A stretch of 64,000 bases of DNA from the NCBI GenBank assembly GCA_963995525.1, contig OZ023206.1, positions 22,498,871 through 22,562,870 of the forward strand. The letters run 5' to 3'. A program made the position numbers and the translations under genes. Shown here piece after piece: positions 25,515-38,698 of the stretch; the stretch's first letter is position 1, and every line of letters begins with the position of its first letter. The notes below the pieces were generated by a model. That model worked only from the letters and a program-made list of their open reading frames with translations. It was not told the DNA's origin and did no database searches. Source of the stretch: Escarpia spicata. Its lineage: Eukaryota; Annelida; Polychaeta; Sabellida; Siboglinidae.

Positions 25515-27834
25515 ATGTCCGAGAAACATGTGACACAAAAGAAGGGGTTTGGACGGAAACCACAGAGTCGACGCCGACACCTCAGTTTAGCACGCACGGC
25601 CATCACGAAAAAGCAGAAAAGTGGGGATGAAACTGTCATGGCACCGCCATCTTCGACAACATTGTCAACAACGGAGCCTACCGTAGGCGTAGCTGTAAGT
25701 CATCGTGTATTATTTTACGGAGCTCTTTTTACGCTGTGTTATTTTATCTGACAGTCATAAATTACTATTACCTGGTTTTCAATATGGACGTCAACGAGTA
25801 TATATTCAGTAGAAGTCCTATTCATTGTTATCTATATAAGCCTGAGGCTGATGCGATGTTTGGCCTGGGCTTGGCCTTGCTAGCCTTTGTTTTGTTTTAC
25901 TATCTGACTTCCAGGCCTATGACAATTTTTATAATATATATAATTACAATTTATTTTGCCAGAAAATAAACACAGCCTAGAGTAGAGGCTTGAAAATAAC
26001 AGACTTCTGATGTCATTATTTGAAGAACTAACTAATTATCAATGTAATCTATTGTGAATACAACAAACTGAACAATACATATTTTCGTGCAGGTTGACAC
26101 TGAACCAGACTCTCAGGAGCCGAGTACTTCAACGGGAGCCACCACCTCTGCAACCACCCCGACAACAACCAGCATCTCGGCAACAAAAAGGAAGTTCGAG
26201 TACCGTTCACCATTTGAACTTGGCGTTGAACGTGACAGCAGTGACCACAGTCAAGTGATCGAGACCTGCATCACACGCTGCGACATGATGTCGGCACTGG
26301 TCAAGGGTTTGGCCTGCCTTGAGTGCACGTCGCCGTCGCTGAAGATTCGTGCCGTCAGCCATCGCCTTGGCGTGGTGTCAGCGTACGAAACATGGTGCAC
26401 GGTGTGTAACGCTGTCATCAACTCGACATTGTCATCCGATCGACTCGATGGATCAACTGCAGGGAATGCTCCATTTGTCGTGGTTCGACAAGCCGTTGCT
26501 GCCACGATGGATATGGGTGTGGGGCATGCAGGTCTGATGAAACTTTGCCGTTTCTTAGACAGGGTGCCGATGTCACAGGCGACATACACCAAGCACATGC
26601 TAGCAGTGACTGACGCCAACAAGTGTGTGGTAACACGTGTGTTGGATGACGCAGCCACCACCGTCCGTCGCGTCTACCACGAGATCGACCCGTCACTACA
26701 GGAAGATGCAGTTATCGACCTGGTAGTGAGCTTCGATGGCTCGTGGATGACGCGCGGGCACAAGTCTGCCTACGGGATCGGCTGCGTCATCGATACTGTG
26801 ACAGGACTGTGTGTCGACCTGGCAGTATTTTCGCTATACTGCCAGCGCTGCTCATACGCACGAACGCGATTCGGGGGAAGAGATACACAAGAGTTCGAAG
26901 ACTGGTTTGAAACTCATCGGAATGAGTGCAATCGAAACTTCAATGGCACTTCCGGTGGCATGGAGGCAGCTGCCGCAGAAATGCTGTGGGAGCGATCCAT
27001 CGGGCGTCACCGGTTCCGATATACAACGATCTTGTCGGACGGTGACGCAAAAACATACAAACACTTGTGTGACCGACGAGTGTATGGCGACGTGGAGTTG
27101 AAAAAAGAGGAGTGTATCAACCACGTCGCCAAACGCCTTGGCACAGCACTCAGGAAGCTGGCGTCCTCTGGTAAGAAGGCTGGGGTTGTCCTGGGAGGTC
27201 GTGGCCATGGCAAACTCACACAGGCAACTATAGTGAAACTGACAGCCTACTATGGGAAGGCAGTTCGGGCACACCCCAACGACCTGGATGCCATGCGAGA
27301 CGCTGTGTGGGCCACCTTCTACCACACAACATCAACAGATGAGAGGCCCCAGCATGACCGCTGCCCGGTGGGAGCTGACAGCTGGTGCTTCTACCAGAAG
27401 GCACTCGCCACCGGGCAGACAGGGGGACCTCATCGAACAAATGTGGGGACACCTCTCTCGGTGGATGTCGCAAAGCCGGTCAAGGAGGTGCACGAACGAC
27501 TGTCGCACGATGACCTTCTCACCCGGTGCCTGCGTGGACAGACACAAAACCCAAACGAAAGCCTCCACTCGAAGGTTTGGGTTTTGTGTGTGTCCACAGA
27601 GTTCTGTCTGCCACATGTGCTGCTGTGGCAGAATTCAACGTTGGAGTGACAGCTACCATGCGACACCTGTGCGAGGTGATGGGAGGTGCACCTGGGGACC
27701 AGCTGTTGGCATCAGCAGAGAGAACTGACGCAAGGCGGCTTCGACAAGCCGAGCGGCAAGTGCAAGCTGCAACACAGGAAGCACGACGTGCTCGGCGAGT
27801 TGCTCGGGCAGCCGAGTTCCAGTCAACTGCATAG
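25515..27834 (+). CDS. Mutator-like (MULE) transposase gene, two exons, C-terminal frameshift
   Basis: Exon 1 is 25515-25694 (60 codons, basic, NLS-like GRKPQSRRRH). The intron is 25695-26092 (GTAAGT...TGCAG, phase 0) and exon 2 starts at 26093. The protein continues with a Thr/Ser-rich linker, CxxC zinc-binding pairs (LACLECTSPS, ETWCTVC) and the catalytic core of animal Mutator-like transposases. The acidic residues expected for DDE chemistry lie in VVSFDGSWMTRGH, SDGDAKTYK and KEECINHVAKR. The NFNGTSGGMEAAAAEMLWER block is also typical of the family. The main frame stops at 27649, after a shift near 27575-27600. The expected C-terminus (FNVGVTATMRHL ...) continues in another frame to 27834. 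It is intact up to ~residue 505, so recently active or recently broken. No TIRs were found by eye. Confidence 0.85.
27534..27597. repeat. Quasi-palindrome inside the transposase coding sequence
   Basis: 23-nt arms (27534-27556 and 27575-27597) complement at 22 of 23 positions around an 18-nt loop. The left arm encodes the conserved TQNPNE segment. The right arm coincides with the point where the frame is lost. Confidence 0.85.
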
Positions 27835-28010
27835 TATGGTGGTGGCTCCAACTGAGATAGACAATGCTGCTGGATGCAGAAGAACACTGTAGCTATAGTG
27901 TTTATATTACAAATCATTTCAACGATTTACACATTCATTGTTAGTTTATGTGTGTCTGTATTTATGTTTACATCTTATTACTCAATAATGGTTATATATT
28001 ATATCTTATG

Positions 28011-28262
28011 AAAGAATAGTAGCCCTACTTGTGTAATTTCAAGACTGTGACTATATTTTGTGCATGTAAAGATCATAACTGAAACTAAGTCATTATAGCG
28101 GTGAACGGATATATAGTATATCTCACTTTGCACGTTACTCTTATATTTTTACAGTCAATATTTGTACATAATATTTGTACATAATATATCACCAGAAAGA
28201 ATAATAGCCAGGGGACATACTGTGTAATTTCAGAACTGTAACTGTCTTTATTGTATGTAAAA
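28011..28262. repeat. Tandem duplication of a ~75-bp segment
   Basis: 28011-28075 and 28186-28262 share GAAAGAATA(G/A)TAGCC, then ACTTGTGTAATTTCA/ACTGTGTAATTTCA, then AACTGT(G/A)ACT and GCATGTAAA-like blocks. Confidence 0.55.
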
Positions 28263-28377
28263 CGTGTTGCAGGAACTTTGACATCGATTTTCTGAATAAG
28301 ACATTTTCTATCAACTTGACTTCTCTTGTTTTAGCTGGACCGGCTATTTATCGACAGAATCTTATGAAATTTTCAGG

Positions 28378-28584
28378 ATACATTGTCCATACATATACAC
28401 ATGACTTGATAGTTTCACATTTCAGGATAATCATGTAGATTACATAGTGTGAAGTTGTTTTGGCAAACCTGTTTTTGTGTTTTTGTCTCAAAATTTCAAA
28501 AAATCATATATATTTTTTATTATCCCCACAAAAAATGTGAAACGATCAAGTCGTGTGTCTATGTATAGACAATGTATGTGTAAA
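28378..28584. repeat. Short inverted repeat, MITE-like
   Basis: Arms of ~45 bp (28378-28425 and 28538-28584) are imperfect reverse complements, containing ATTGTCCATACATATACACA versus its counterpart and CTTGATAGTTTCACAT versus ATGTGAAACGATCAAG. About 110 bp lie between them. Confidence 0.6.
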
Positions 28585-29696
<1,112 letters not shown>

Positions 29697-29989
29697 AACA
29701 CATACACGCGCGTACTCGATCACACGCGCGTACAAACACAGACACACACAGAAAACGCAAATACATTAACGTACACCATGGCACGCATTGACACACCCAC
29801 ATACAGTTTACATTCAGGATGTCATGTCAGGCTACTTCACTTCATAAACATGCCGTTCTCATGATAAACCGTTGAGAATTGTGTTTGAAATGTACAAAGG
29901 GGGACTTAGTTAGCATTCAAGTTATTCAGAAAACGCAACTGGTTGGCTTAAATTGAGAACACGCGAGGTTGACAAGATTTAACAAGATT

Positions 29990-30880
29990 TAAAAAGATTG
30001 CCGTCCAGAGCTATAAGCTCCAGACGGCATGCGGACAAGGAAGCCTTTGGCTTATCGAGCAATTTTCCACCTACGTATAACCCGCCCTTGCCGGATAGCT
30101 TTCAATTTTATTTTGAATATTAACACAATCATCAGATAATTTGTTCCAGTCATTTATGGTCCTGTGAGAGAATGAGCACTTTCTCATATCCAACCTACAC
30201 TGTTCCTTGACTAATGCTGCATTGTGCCCTCTCGTTATACTGCCTTCTTTCAGTTTGAAGAAAATATTTTTATCAATATCCTCATAACATCTATATCTTA
30301 AAAACTTCTATTTGGTCTCCTCTTAGTCTCATTTTAATAGGAGTCTTTATTAACCAAGACCTTTCAGTTCCGGAATCAGCTTAGCTGCTCTTCCTTGCAC
30401 TCATTCTAGCTTATCTGTGTCCTTCTTACGATATGGCCTCCATGCTTGTATACAGTATTCAAAATGTGGCCTAACTATTGCTTTGTGCAATGCTACAATT
30501 AGCTGTTTCTCCATATATGTGATATTTCTCTTAATTAGCCCTAATATTTGGTTACCTTTTGAAGCAGCAATTCCACGTTGCTCTGAAACTTCTTGTCAGC
30601 ACTAACTGTTACTTCTAAGTTCTTTTCTTTTACAGTTTTACCTAATATAGTATCCCCGTTATGTATTCTTTGTTCACATTTCCATGTCCTGCGTGGTTGC
30701 TTTTACACTTCCCAAAATTGAATTACATTTGCCATTTTTTAGATCATTTGAGCAATTTTGCTAGATCATCCTGTAAAATGTGTTTATCTGCATCTGTTTT
30801 AACTGTTCTGAACACTTTTCTATCGGCTGCGAATTTCAGTACTTTGCTTGATATACCATGTCTAACTTAGTGATGACAAG
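29990..30880 (-). mobile_element. 3' end of a CR1-like LINE, reversed and decayed
   Basis: On the minus strand this reads through RT and thumb segments: an FAADRKVF-like motif C remnant, then DDLAKLLK, SKKWQM, FNFGKCKS, and HTLNTVYKHGGHIVRRTQISL in shifted frames. It ends in the usual CR1-like tail DMRKCSFSHRTINDWN...LSDDCVN. The last bases match the end of the plus-strand copy at 61800-61880 (AAGCCAAAGGGCTTCCTTGT type). Multiple stops; not functional. Confidence 0.75.
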
Positions 30881-31297
30881 ATTGTCTTATGTTCTGTTAA
30901 TTTGGAGGTGAATGTTTTCAGACTACTCATAAACTTGTGGTACCTAAAGCAATGTTATTTAATATGTTAAATTTAAATTAAAAAAACTTTTAACATTTGA
31001 ACACGGCGATTTTCCTTTATTTTGCTTGGCGGTTGTGTTTAGGGGGTAGGGGAAGGAAATTGCCTACATTTTGGTTTAAAGTCATGGATTCTAATACCTT
31101 TCGTTCCTCTGTAAAGTAGATTCACAGGAGAAACTAACTGAGTACAAATGGGATATATGACTCTCATTTTAACATGTGTAAATTACATTCGAAAAATACA
31201 AAAAAACACCTGAAAGGTAATGCATTTTGAACCACTATTCCTTATCTGGCCAAGTCGATTTAATTTTTAAAATTTTGCACAATTTAGCTACGTTAGA

Positions 31298-31569
31298 AAC
31301 ACTGACTTAACTGGTACATATACAGATTGCAAGAACGTCACCATACTTTCAGAGGAAGTGTAAATAACACTGACTTAACTGGTACATATACAGATTGCAA
31401 GAACGTCACCATACTTTCAGAGGAAGTGTAAATAACACTGACTTAACTGGTACATATACAGATTGCAAGAACGTCACCATACTTTCAGAGGAAGTCTAAA
31501 TAACACTGACTTAACTGGTACATATACAAATTGTAAGAACGTCACCATACTTTCAGAGGAAGTCTAAAT
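31298..31569. repeat. 68-bp tandem repeat, four copies (unit A)
   Basis: Starts at 31298, 31366, 31434 and 31502, each opening AACACTGACTTAACTGGTAC. The corresponding array in unit B has two copies. Confidence 0.93.
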
Positions 31570-32734
31570 AACACATTTGATATTGACCACAAAAATAACA
31601 TTTTAACGTATAGTGGTTTAAGTGCTGTTTACATGTTTCTAGTAACTACTTTTTTTCAAGGTTGTCCACCTAGTTTACGATCCTAGATATATGTAGATGA
31701 CTTTTTTGGGACAAACCTTTTACAGCAATCCATGTCTACTTTCACAAACAAAACTGCAGTTGGCCCCCTGAATAAATTACGAGAGTGTCAGTGAACGTCC
31801 GTTTATTGTGTATAATATCTGTCAGGGTTAGTGTATGATATCATTCAGGGGCAGTGTATGATATCTGTCAGGGGTAGTGCAGTCAACTACTCGAGGATGA
31901 ACGCTGTTAAAAGGAGCCAGTCAGCTCCTCAACCCGGAAATAGCGAGCGTAGTAATTTGTAAGAGGAAGCCTGTTGTGTTGAACGTGGGAAAGTGGAACA
32001 TTGTTGAACATCTAAGCATATTGCTGCTAGGTCAGGCCGTATTGCCATTAACGCTTGTCTTGAAACTGGATGTTTGGTTTACTATTTGAACATTCTCCGG
32101 GGTTGTATCTTTAAACTTGCGAACGTTGTTACTGGCTTACTAAACACAATTTGGCGGTCAGTATACCTTCTACATAGTTAGTGGGCTTATAGTCTTAAGA
32201 ACATTGTATTAGATAATAAATGGAAACCTGGGAATAGACTGCCTCCTTTTGGTAGCGATGGAGGCGGGTTTTGCTTTCGTAAAACGTCTTGCAACGGAAC
32301 GGACAGAAACAACCGCCGCCGTCACTGTTACGTTGTGTATCGACTTTCAACGTAATGAGTTATTTGTCTGTGATGATTATAATCTTTCGTTTGTAAGCGT
32401 TTTAAAGTTTGTTTTACCAGGTTAAACGCGGTACAGTCGAACCTCGCCTTACAGTCACCTCTGTAATGCAGCCACCTCGCAATTAAGGTCACCATGCGAC
32501 AGTCCAAAACTATTTCCGTATACAGAAAATAAATAAAAAATAGTCCCGCCAATACGGTCACCTCGCATTCAGACCACTTTTTTCAATCCCAAAAGGTGAC
32601 CTTAATAGCAAGGTATGCAATTCAAAGGGTGAGAGAGTCGATCGCATATGTGTGAGGCAGCCGGCCAGATAGCAACGACGTCCGTTAGATAATATTCACA
32701 CTTATTTTTTTAACATCACAGGTTGACATGACAA
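31570..32734. other. Non-coding part of unit A
   Basis: Repeated CTGTCAGGGGTAGTG-like phrases occur at 31820-31880; nothing coding is seen. It is mirrored at 48233-49380 in unit B. Confidence 0.4.
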
Positions 32735-33015
32735 ATCTTGATGTGCATGAGCTGTTAGATTTGCTGATCCGACTCTCGCTCGCTTTGGTGAACTGGCCAA
32801 GAGAGCGTCAAACGGTGGCGCCACCTCACTGTTCACATGTACAAGAGACGTTGTTATATCGTTAGTCACACGGAAAGTAATTCTTCGCGCATGCCGTCTT
32901 CTAGTCTCGCTTAACCGACTCTCGCCTGGCTGCGTGACTTCGCCAGGAAGATAGTCTGGCTCAGAGTCGCGTTTTGACTGTCCACTTGTTGACAGCCGTG
33001 AGAGCTGCCACCTAG
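32735..33015. repeat. Dispersed repeat block
   Basis: The first part matches 10815-10925. The second part (32900-33015, with TCTCGCCTGGCTGCGTGACT and GTGAGAGCTGCCACCTAG) recurs inverted at 57117-57215 and directly at 49515-49637. It has the behaviour of an interspersed element, but the ends are unclear. Confidence 0.65.
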
Positions 33016-33130
33016 ATTTAAGGGAAACATCATTTATATGCCGTTCTTCACCTTACGGTGATGACGGAAAATACATATTGGGGAATTTTGTCCGGGAATT
33101 ATTACATTCCCACTCGCTTCAATGGCGCGC

Positions 33131-33232
33131 CGCCATTTGACTGCGCTTGTGTACCCTAAAGCCGTTGGAGGGCGCCACATGTACAAGGTCGCGTCATAAT
33201 GGACAGGAGTAAACAACAACAACAACAACCCC

Positions 33233-33264
<32 letters not shown>

Positions 33265-33775
33265 CACCGCCACCGCCACCGCCACCGCCACCGCCACCGC
33301 CACCGCCACCGCCACCGCCACCACCACCACATTCTGCTCAATGTCGTCCAAGTACAGCGTCACAACAATAAGGGATGTTGAACTGTCCATTTCTACACGC
33401 CATTTTTCTGCTTGTAGTAGACTGGGAAAGACGGCGCTTTATACGTAATCAATAAAGTTACCTGCAACCTTCTAGTAGCTTCTAGCGCCCCTATTTGACT
33501 GCGCTTGTGTACTCGTAAGCCGTTGGAGGGCGCCACGTGTACTAGGTCGCGTCATAATGGACAGGAGTAAACAACAACAACAACACCACCACCACCACCA
33601 CCACCACCACCACCACCACATTCTGTTCAATGTCGTCCAAGTACAGCGTCACAACAATAAGGGATGTTGAACTGTCCATTTCTACACGTAATTTTTCTGC
33701 TTGTAGTAGACTGGGAAAGACGGTGCTTTATACGTAATCAATAAAGTTATCTGCAACCTTCTAGTAGCTGCACTT
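33131..33775. repeat. Internal ~360-bp tandem duplication with CAA/CCA/CCGCCA repeats
   Basis: Two copies begin at TTTGACTGCGCTTGTGTAC (33136 and 33494) and run through GGAGGGCGCCAC, GGACAGGAGTAAACAACAAC, a (CAA)n(CCA)n tract and TCAATGTCGTCCAAGTACAG to AATCAATAAAGTTA. The first copy contains a (CCGCCA)n tract that the second lacks. The same pair lies in unit B at 49757-50335. Confidence 0.85.
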
Positions 33776-34590
33776 AAAACAATTTATTACACTTTAGTTT
33801 ACCTCCAACTTGACATACGGAATCATGTTCTGGAGATCCACATACAAAACTCATATCGATAAATTATTCATTATACAAAACAAAAATAGTTCGTTCCATT
33901 CTTAAAGCAAACTATTGGGAACATTCACATCCCTTCTTTACATGTTTAAATTTAATAAAATTACATTATATTTATGAAATTGAAGGAATGGTTATGTATA
34001 ATTATGTCCACGGGAGTCTGCCACATTCATTATCGGATATTTTTACATTTACCTATGACAGTCACTTTTAGAAAACAAGACAAACCTGCAATATACGTCC
34101 TATTATCAGTTCTACTCAAAGATCTTCGAACAGTTTGCTTTGTAAAGATTCGATGATCTGGAATACAATTCCAACTGTTAGGCAAAATAAACCCAATTTA
34201 AATAGTTTTATATTGTCATTAAAGGCAAATGTTGTAAGGGGGTATGGTGTTCTAGTTTAATCTCATTCCACCCCGAAATGTCTGACATATGTGTTTGATA
34301 TAATGTTATTTTACTTAGGTATTATATACCATTTCTGAAGTTTGGCATAACCACATGGTTTTTTCGCAAGACTACTTATGTGAACATTTGTCATATATTA
34401 CTGTTATTACATTTACCTATATGTTCTATTAATTATATTAACACAACCAACACACTACATGTTAAACCATTCTTAATAATAGTTATTTGGGGGATGGCGG
34501 CGACTAGTTTACTTAATCATTACCATCTTATATTGGAATAATTAAAACAACACTGGTTACAGGTTAAATTGGCTCCGCTGTCAAACTGGA
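33776..34590. other. AT-rich non-coding sequence in unit A
   Basis: No gene recognised. 34660-34690 holds a short CTAC repeat at the LINE 5' end. Confidence 0.4.
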
Positions 34591-35274
34591 ATTGTGTATC
34601 ATTGTGTCAATTATGTTACGGATTGTTTATATTTGTATGTAGGATTGATACAATTCCAAATAGCCTACCTACCTACCTACCGACCTACCAATATGGAAAT
34701 AAATGGAACAGAGAGGGATGACAGGGAGAGAGTTGGGAATACTACGACACGGAAGGAGCAGAGTTGTTGCACGGAGACTGAAGAAAGGAGACTGAGAGGA
34801 GGGAAGATGACAGGTGTGAAGGAGCAAGGAAATGAGAACATGACTGAGGGACGAAGGAAAAGTGTTCGGATGAGGTAAAAAACGGAACAATGGGGACAGA
34901 TCAACAGGTGGTCAGACTGTAGAGAACGAGGAGAGACGCGACAGCGTTATAGGAGGTGAAGAGTAGAAACCGCGGAGGCAGTTGGCAAGACTTTAAAAGA
35001 AAAGCCTGAGAAGAAGGCAGATGGAAGAAGACAGTGTTCAGCAAAAGAAAGATAAACAGGTCGGTGTTGAGGAGCTGAAACAGAAGGAAGGCAAGAGTTA
35101 TGCAGATGCAATAGTTATGGAGAAAGAGAGGAAACTGGTGGATTCTATTATCAGGAAGTTGGACAAGACAGTAAACAAGGGGGAGGATATGACTGCACCA
35201 GGGACAAAGATAGAGGATGTCACAGAAAGAATAAGCCAGGTCATGGGTAATGGCAACGGGGGGGATCCATTCTT

Positions 35275-35739
35275 GTGCACGTGGGCACCAGTAATGCTGA
35301 GAAAGAAGGTACGACGGCCATCATTGATAATAATAGGAGACTGGTTTGCACACTGAAAGAGGCACGCATTGGACAGGTCGTGTTATTAGGTACACTGCCG
35401 GTAATGGGTGGCACAGAACAATACTACAAGAATTGCAGAAAATTGGCCATCAACACACTGGTACAGAAGTTATGTATGGAGGAAGGAGTCGGCTTCGTAG
35501 ACATGTGGGCAAGCTCTGTAGGGAGAGACGATCAGTTTATGAGCGATGGGCTACATCCGACAAGAAACGGAGCAGCAGTTCTAGGGAGCGAGTTCATTAG
35601 GTGCTTACAAAAGGTACAGGCACAGTTGAGTATTTACACTAGATGCACTGGGGGATATGTTCATGAAAACATGGGAGATGCTGAATTAGCTCTATCGGGT
35701 TATGTCATGTTTAGAAAGGACAGACAAGAGAGAAGTTGA
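35275..35739 (+). pseudogene. SGNH-esterase-like domain of CR1 LINE ORF1 (unit A)
   Basis: 154 codons containing the block V-VGTN-like HVGTSNAEKEG, VVLLGTLPVMGG, and the catalytic-type DGLHPTRNGAAVLG (Asp-x-x-His). CR1-clade ORF1 proteins are known to carry such an esterase. A frameshift upstream separates it from its N-terminal part. A second copy lies at 51799-52194. Confidence 0.72.
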
Positions 35740-36823
35740 GGCGGAGTCTTTCTATATATTACAGAATCCATACAGGCATGTGAAGTACAAATGAAACGGG
35801 AAGCAGATGGCGAGGAAGCTATTTGGTGCAACATAGTTACCAGAAACTCAACATTGACAATAGGACTAGTTTACCGTAGTCCTAACATAAGACAAGAGGA
35901 TGATGTAAAACTGCACAGAGCTATAAAGAAGATAAATAAAGGGGAGTATGTAATATATCGGGTGATTTTAATCATGGACATATTCAGTGGAAATCACTAG
36001 AGATTGCTGGAGGTGATGACCAACAGTTTCTACTTCAGTACTGTTTCCTTACTCAACATGTTTTGGACCCAACCAGAGGTGGGAATATTTTGGATTTAGT
36101 GTTCTCTTCTCAAAACGAATTTGTTGATAATGTTAAAATAAATTAACCTTTGGGATCTAGTGATCATAACCAGATCCATTTTAGTATAAAAATACAATCA
36201 TGGAATAATGGTAAAAAGCGACGTAGGAGAAACTTTAACAACGGCAAATATAAACAGATGAGAACATATTTAGCACACATAAATTGGACTAACTCAATGA
36301 AGGACGAGACAGGAGCAGAATGTTGGATCATTAAAAAAAAATTAATTGAGGGCATTATTGAAATGTTTGTTCCCCTAAAAAGTAAGGAAAACGATCTAGG
36401 AAAAAACACCTATCAAACGAAGCTATACGAACAAATTGCTTACAAACCAATTATGGGGACAGTTTACAGAAACACTGGAAATATAGAAGACTATAACAAC
36501 TACAAAGAGGCCCTTAACATAGCTACAACCGAAATAAAAAAATAAAAACGAACTTTAGAGGAAAAATTGGCGAATGATATAAAAAACAATAGCAAGAGTT
36601 TCTATGCTTATGTAAGGAGTAAACAGAAGGTTCGTGTAAAGGTGGGATCGCTAGAAAACAGTGCAGGAAACGTAACATCCGATGGGTTTCAAATGGCAGA
36701 GGCCTTGAACGAGTACTTTAGCTCAATGTTTACCACACAAGATATAAGTTCACTGCCATTACTAGTTAATAAATTTGAGAGGGATCAATCAAATCAATTA
36801 GGACAGTTTTTGTTACTCCTGAA

Positions 36824-37480
36824 ATGATATCAAAGACAATTAAGATGATGAAAGAAAATAAATCACCTGGTATTGACGGGATACCTCCAAAACTACTGAA
36901 GGAAATTGTAGACCAAATCAGTACACCACTTGCTGTATTCTTTAAATTGTCGTTTAAAGTGGGAATTGTTCCATTAGAATGGAAAGAAGCAAACATTACG
37001 CCATTATTTAAAAAGGGATCGAGGAGCAAGACAGATAATTACAGACCAGTGAGCTTAACATCAGTTTTATCCAAATTATTAGAAATGTTTATTAGAGACC
37101 ACATGGTGGAAATCCTTGTAAAACACAAATTAATAAATTAATGTCAACATGGGTTCCTAAAAGCTAACCAATCTCTTATGTTTTTAGATTAAATTACAAA
37201 GTGGGTAGATGAAATTACAAAGTGGGTAGATGACGAGTCGCCAGTGGGTGTTTTCGACTTAGACTTTCAGAAAGCATTTGATAAAGTGCCACGTCAAAGA
37301 TTGTTACAATGGTGTGATCAGTTGGATACAAATATGTTTGACAGACAGAAGACAGAGAGTAATAGTAGAGGGGAATATTTCAAACTGGAAACCAGTTTCG
37401 AGTGGAGTGACACAGGGGTCGGTGTTGGGTCCCATATTATTGTTGATATATACACCCTGTATATATATATATATATATAA
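36824..37480 (+). pseudogene. Reverse transcriptase fragment of CR1-like LINE (unit A)
   Basis: Contains RT blocks 1-4 up to motif B with a stop at 37139-37141 (LVKHKLIN-stop-CQHGFL) and a local duplication of KWVDEITKWVD. It lacks the ADD motif. Confidence 0.8.
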
Positions 37481-37489
37481 ATAATTTTG

Positions 37490-38050
37490 TATTCATGGAC
37501 TGTTTGGGCAGTAGACGTAACTATTAGAATATGCAATACTACTCAGCGGCTTGTGAGAATGGCCGAATGGGTAATTATGTTGGGATTCCTGGAATTGGGG
37601 CACCGGTCGGACGGGTGTCTGCACTGTTCTCACAGGTCGTAGGGCGAAGTGAATTATAAGTTTGATCTGCCAGAGGTAGTGTACGTAATCACCCCCTGGC
37701 TTTCGAGGATGATCTTACGTTACTAGTGATAACGCGACATGCAATTGTGGCCAAAACGTCAAACAATCTTTTGCGCCTGAATCGGTGTCTGCCGAGCAGA
37801 TAGTCATGCGAGGCTAGTTATGGATGCCAGCAGTAATTCGTGATGCCTCTTTAACATTAATCTTAACCAGAAGTCCAGTCCAGGCAGAGCAGCTCGCTGA
37901 TATCGGCAATGTTGTCACGTGACTCCTCTTTAGCAGGTGAATGGTCGGAAGTGGCTTTGTGCTGGATGAGAGGTGCTACAAATTAATTTGCAGCTTCTGT
38001 ATTGCACCATACTCAAGCCAAGTTAGTTTTCGCTCTGATCAGAATGGTCG
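37490..38050. other. Unit A sequence between the LINE and the Polinton
   Basis: Colinear with 54010-54515 of unit B up to 38007. 38008-38050 is not in unit B. No gene is supported. Confidence 0.5.
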
Positions 38051-38056
38051 AACGGA
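38051..38056. repeat. Target-site duplication, left (AACGGA)
   Basis: Six bases directly before the Polinton terminus, identical to 46545-46550. Confidence 0.93.
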
Positions 38057-38453
38057 AGTAGTAGTCGTGCCTCGTTTGCCCCCGTGCAAACCAATTAATC
38101 ATAAACATCAAAGGAACATCTACTTTTAAAAAATCCTCTTATGACACCGACTCATTTTTTCCTACTTATAAAAATATTATTTTTGATCCGTACTTATAAA
38201 AAAGGACACCAAAGGACGTCGGCAATTTTTCCTAAGTTTTGATCCATACTTATAAAAAATCCTCTTATCTTCTTAGTTATAAAAAATCATAATTACCCTT
38301 TGATTGACAGCTGTCAACTTCCCCGCTGGAACCGCCCTCTAGCGGCTATATGGCGTCTAATTAGGCTTAATGACTTAATGACGTAAAGACCAGGCACTTG
38401 TTCTAAGTAATTAACAACATTGATTACCCTAATTAGACTTAATGCTTAGTCAG

Positions 38454-38556
38454 TAGGTCAGAATGTCACTAGAGTAGGTCAGTAGGTCACTAGGTCTAGG
38501 TCAGTAGGTCACTAGAGTATGTCAGTAGGTCAGTAGGTCATTAGGTCACTAGGTCA
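38454..38556 (+). promoter_or_regulatory. AGGTCA direct-repeat array in the left TIR
   Basis: About nine AGGTCA hexamers, several spaced by two bases (AGGTCAGTAGGTCA, AGGTCACTAGGTC). AGGTCA is the canonical nuclear-receptor half-site and two-base spacing is the DR2 layout. Function is inference; it may be only an 8-bp satellite. Confidence 0.5.
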
Positions 38557-38643
38557 ATGTACCTTTGATTGACAGCTGTCTTCTGGAGCGCCCCTCTAGC
38601 GGCTCCTACGGTGTCCTAGCGGTTGTGTAGGTACTTACGCGTC

Positions 38644-38653
38644 TTTTATATAT
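38644..38653 (+). promoter_or_regulatory. TATA box upstream of the left NADAR gene
   Basis: TTTATATATA, 46 nt upstream of the ATG at 38699, in GC-rich surroundings. Conserved in the right TIR. Confidence 0.65.
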
Positions 38654-38698
38654 AGCGCGGGCGAGAAGCGGTGTGGCCAGTCGCGGGGTGACGGCGGT

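Larger units (their letters stand above)
34590..37490 (+). mobile_element. CR1-like LINE in unit A, decayed and truncated at its 3' side
   Basis: In order: a charged segment (35021-35270); an SGNH/GDSL-esterase-like domain (35240-35620) with VHVGTSNAEKEG and DGLHPTRNGA; an endonuclease with LVYRSP, GDFNHG-like and SSDHNQIHF; and a reverse transcriptase (36570-37480) with SPGIDGIPPKLLKE, NYRPVSLTSVLSKL, FDLDFQKAFDKVP and GVTQGSVLGP. Frame shifts and stops occur at ~35270, 35738, 36000, 36145, 36543, 37140 and 37185. It ends in a TA repeat just after RT motif B, so the catalytic ADD box and thumb are absent. Confidence 0.85.

Noticed and set aside
33034..33390. His/Gln- or Ala/Val-rich ORFs over the CAA/CCA repeats
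   Set aside because: Trinucleotide-repeat translations, varying with repeat length between the two units.
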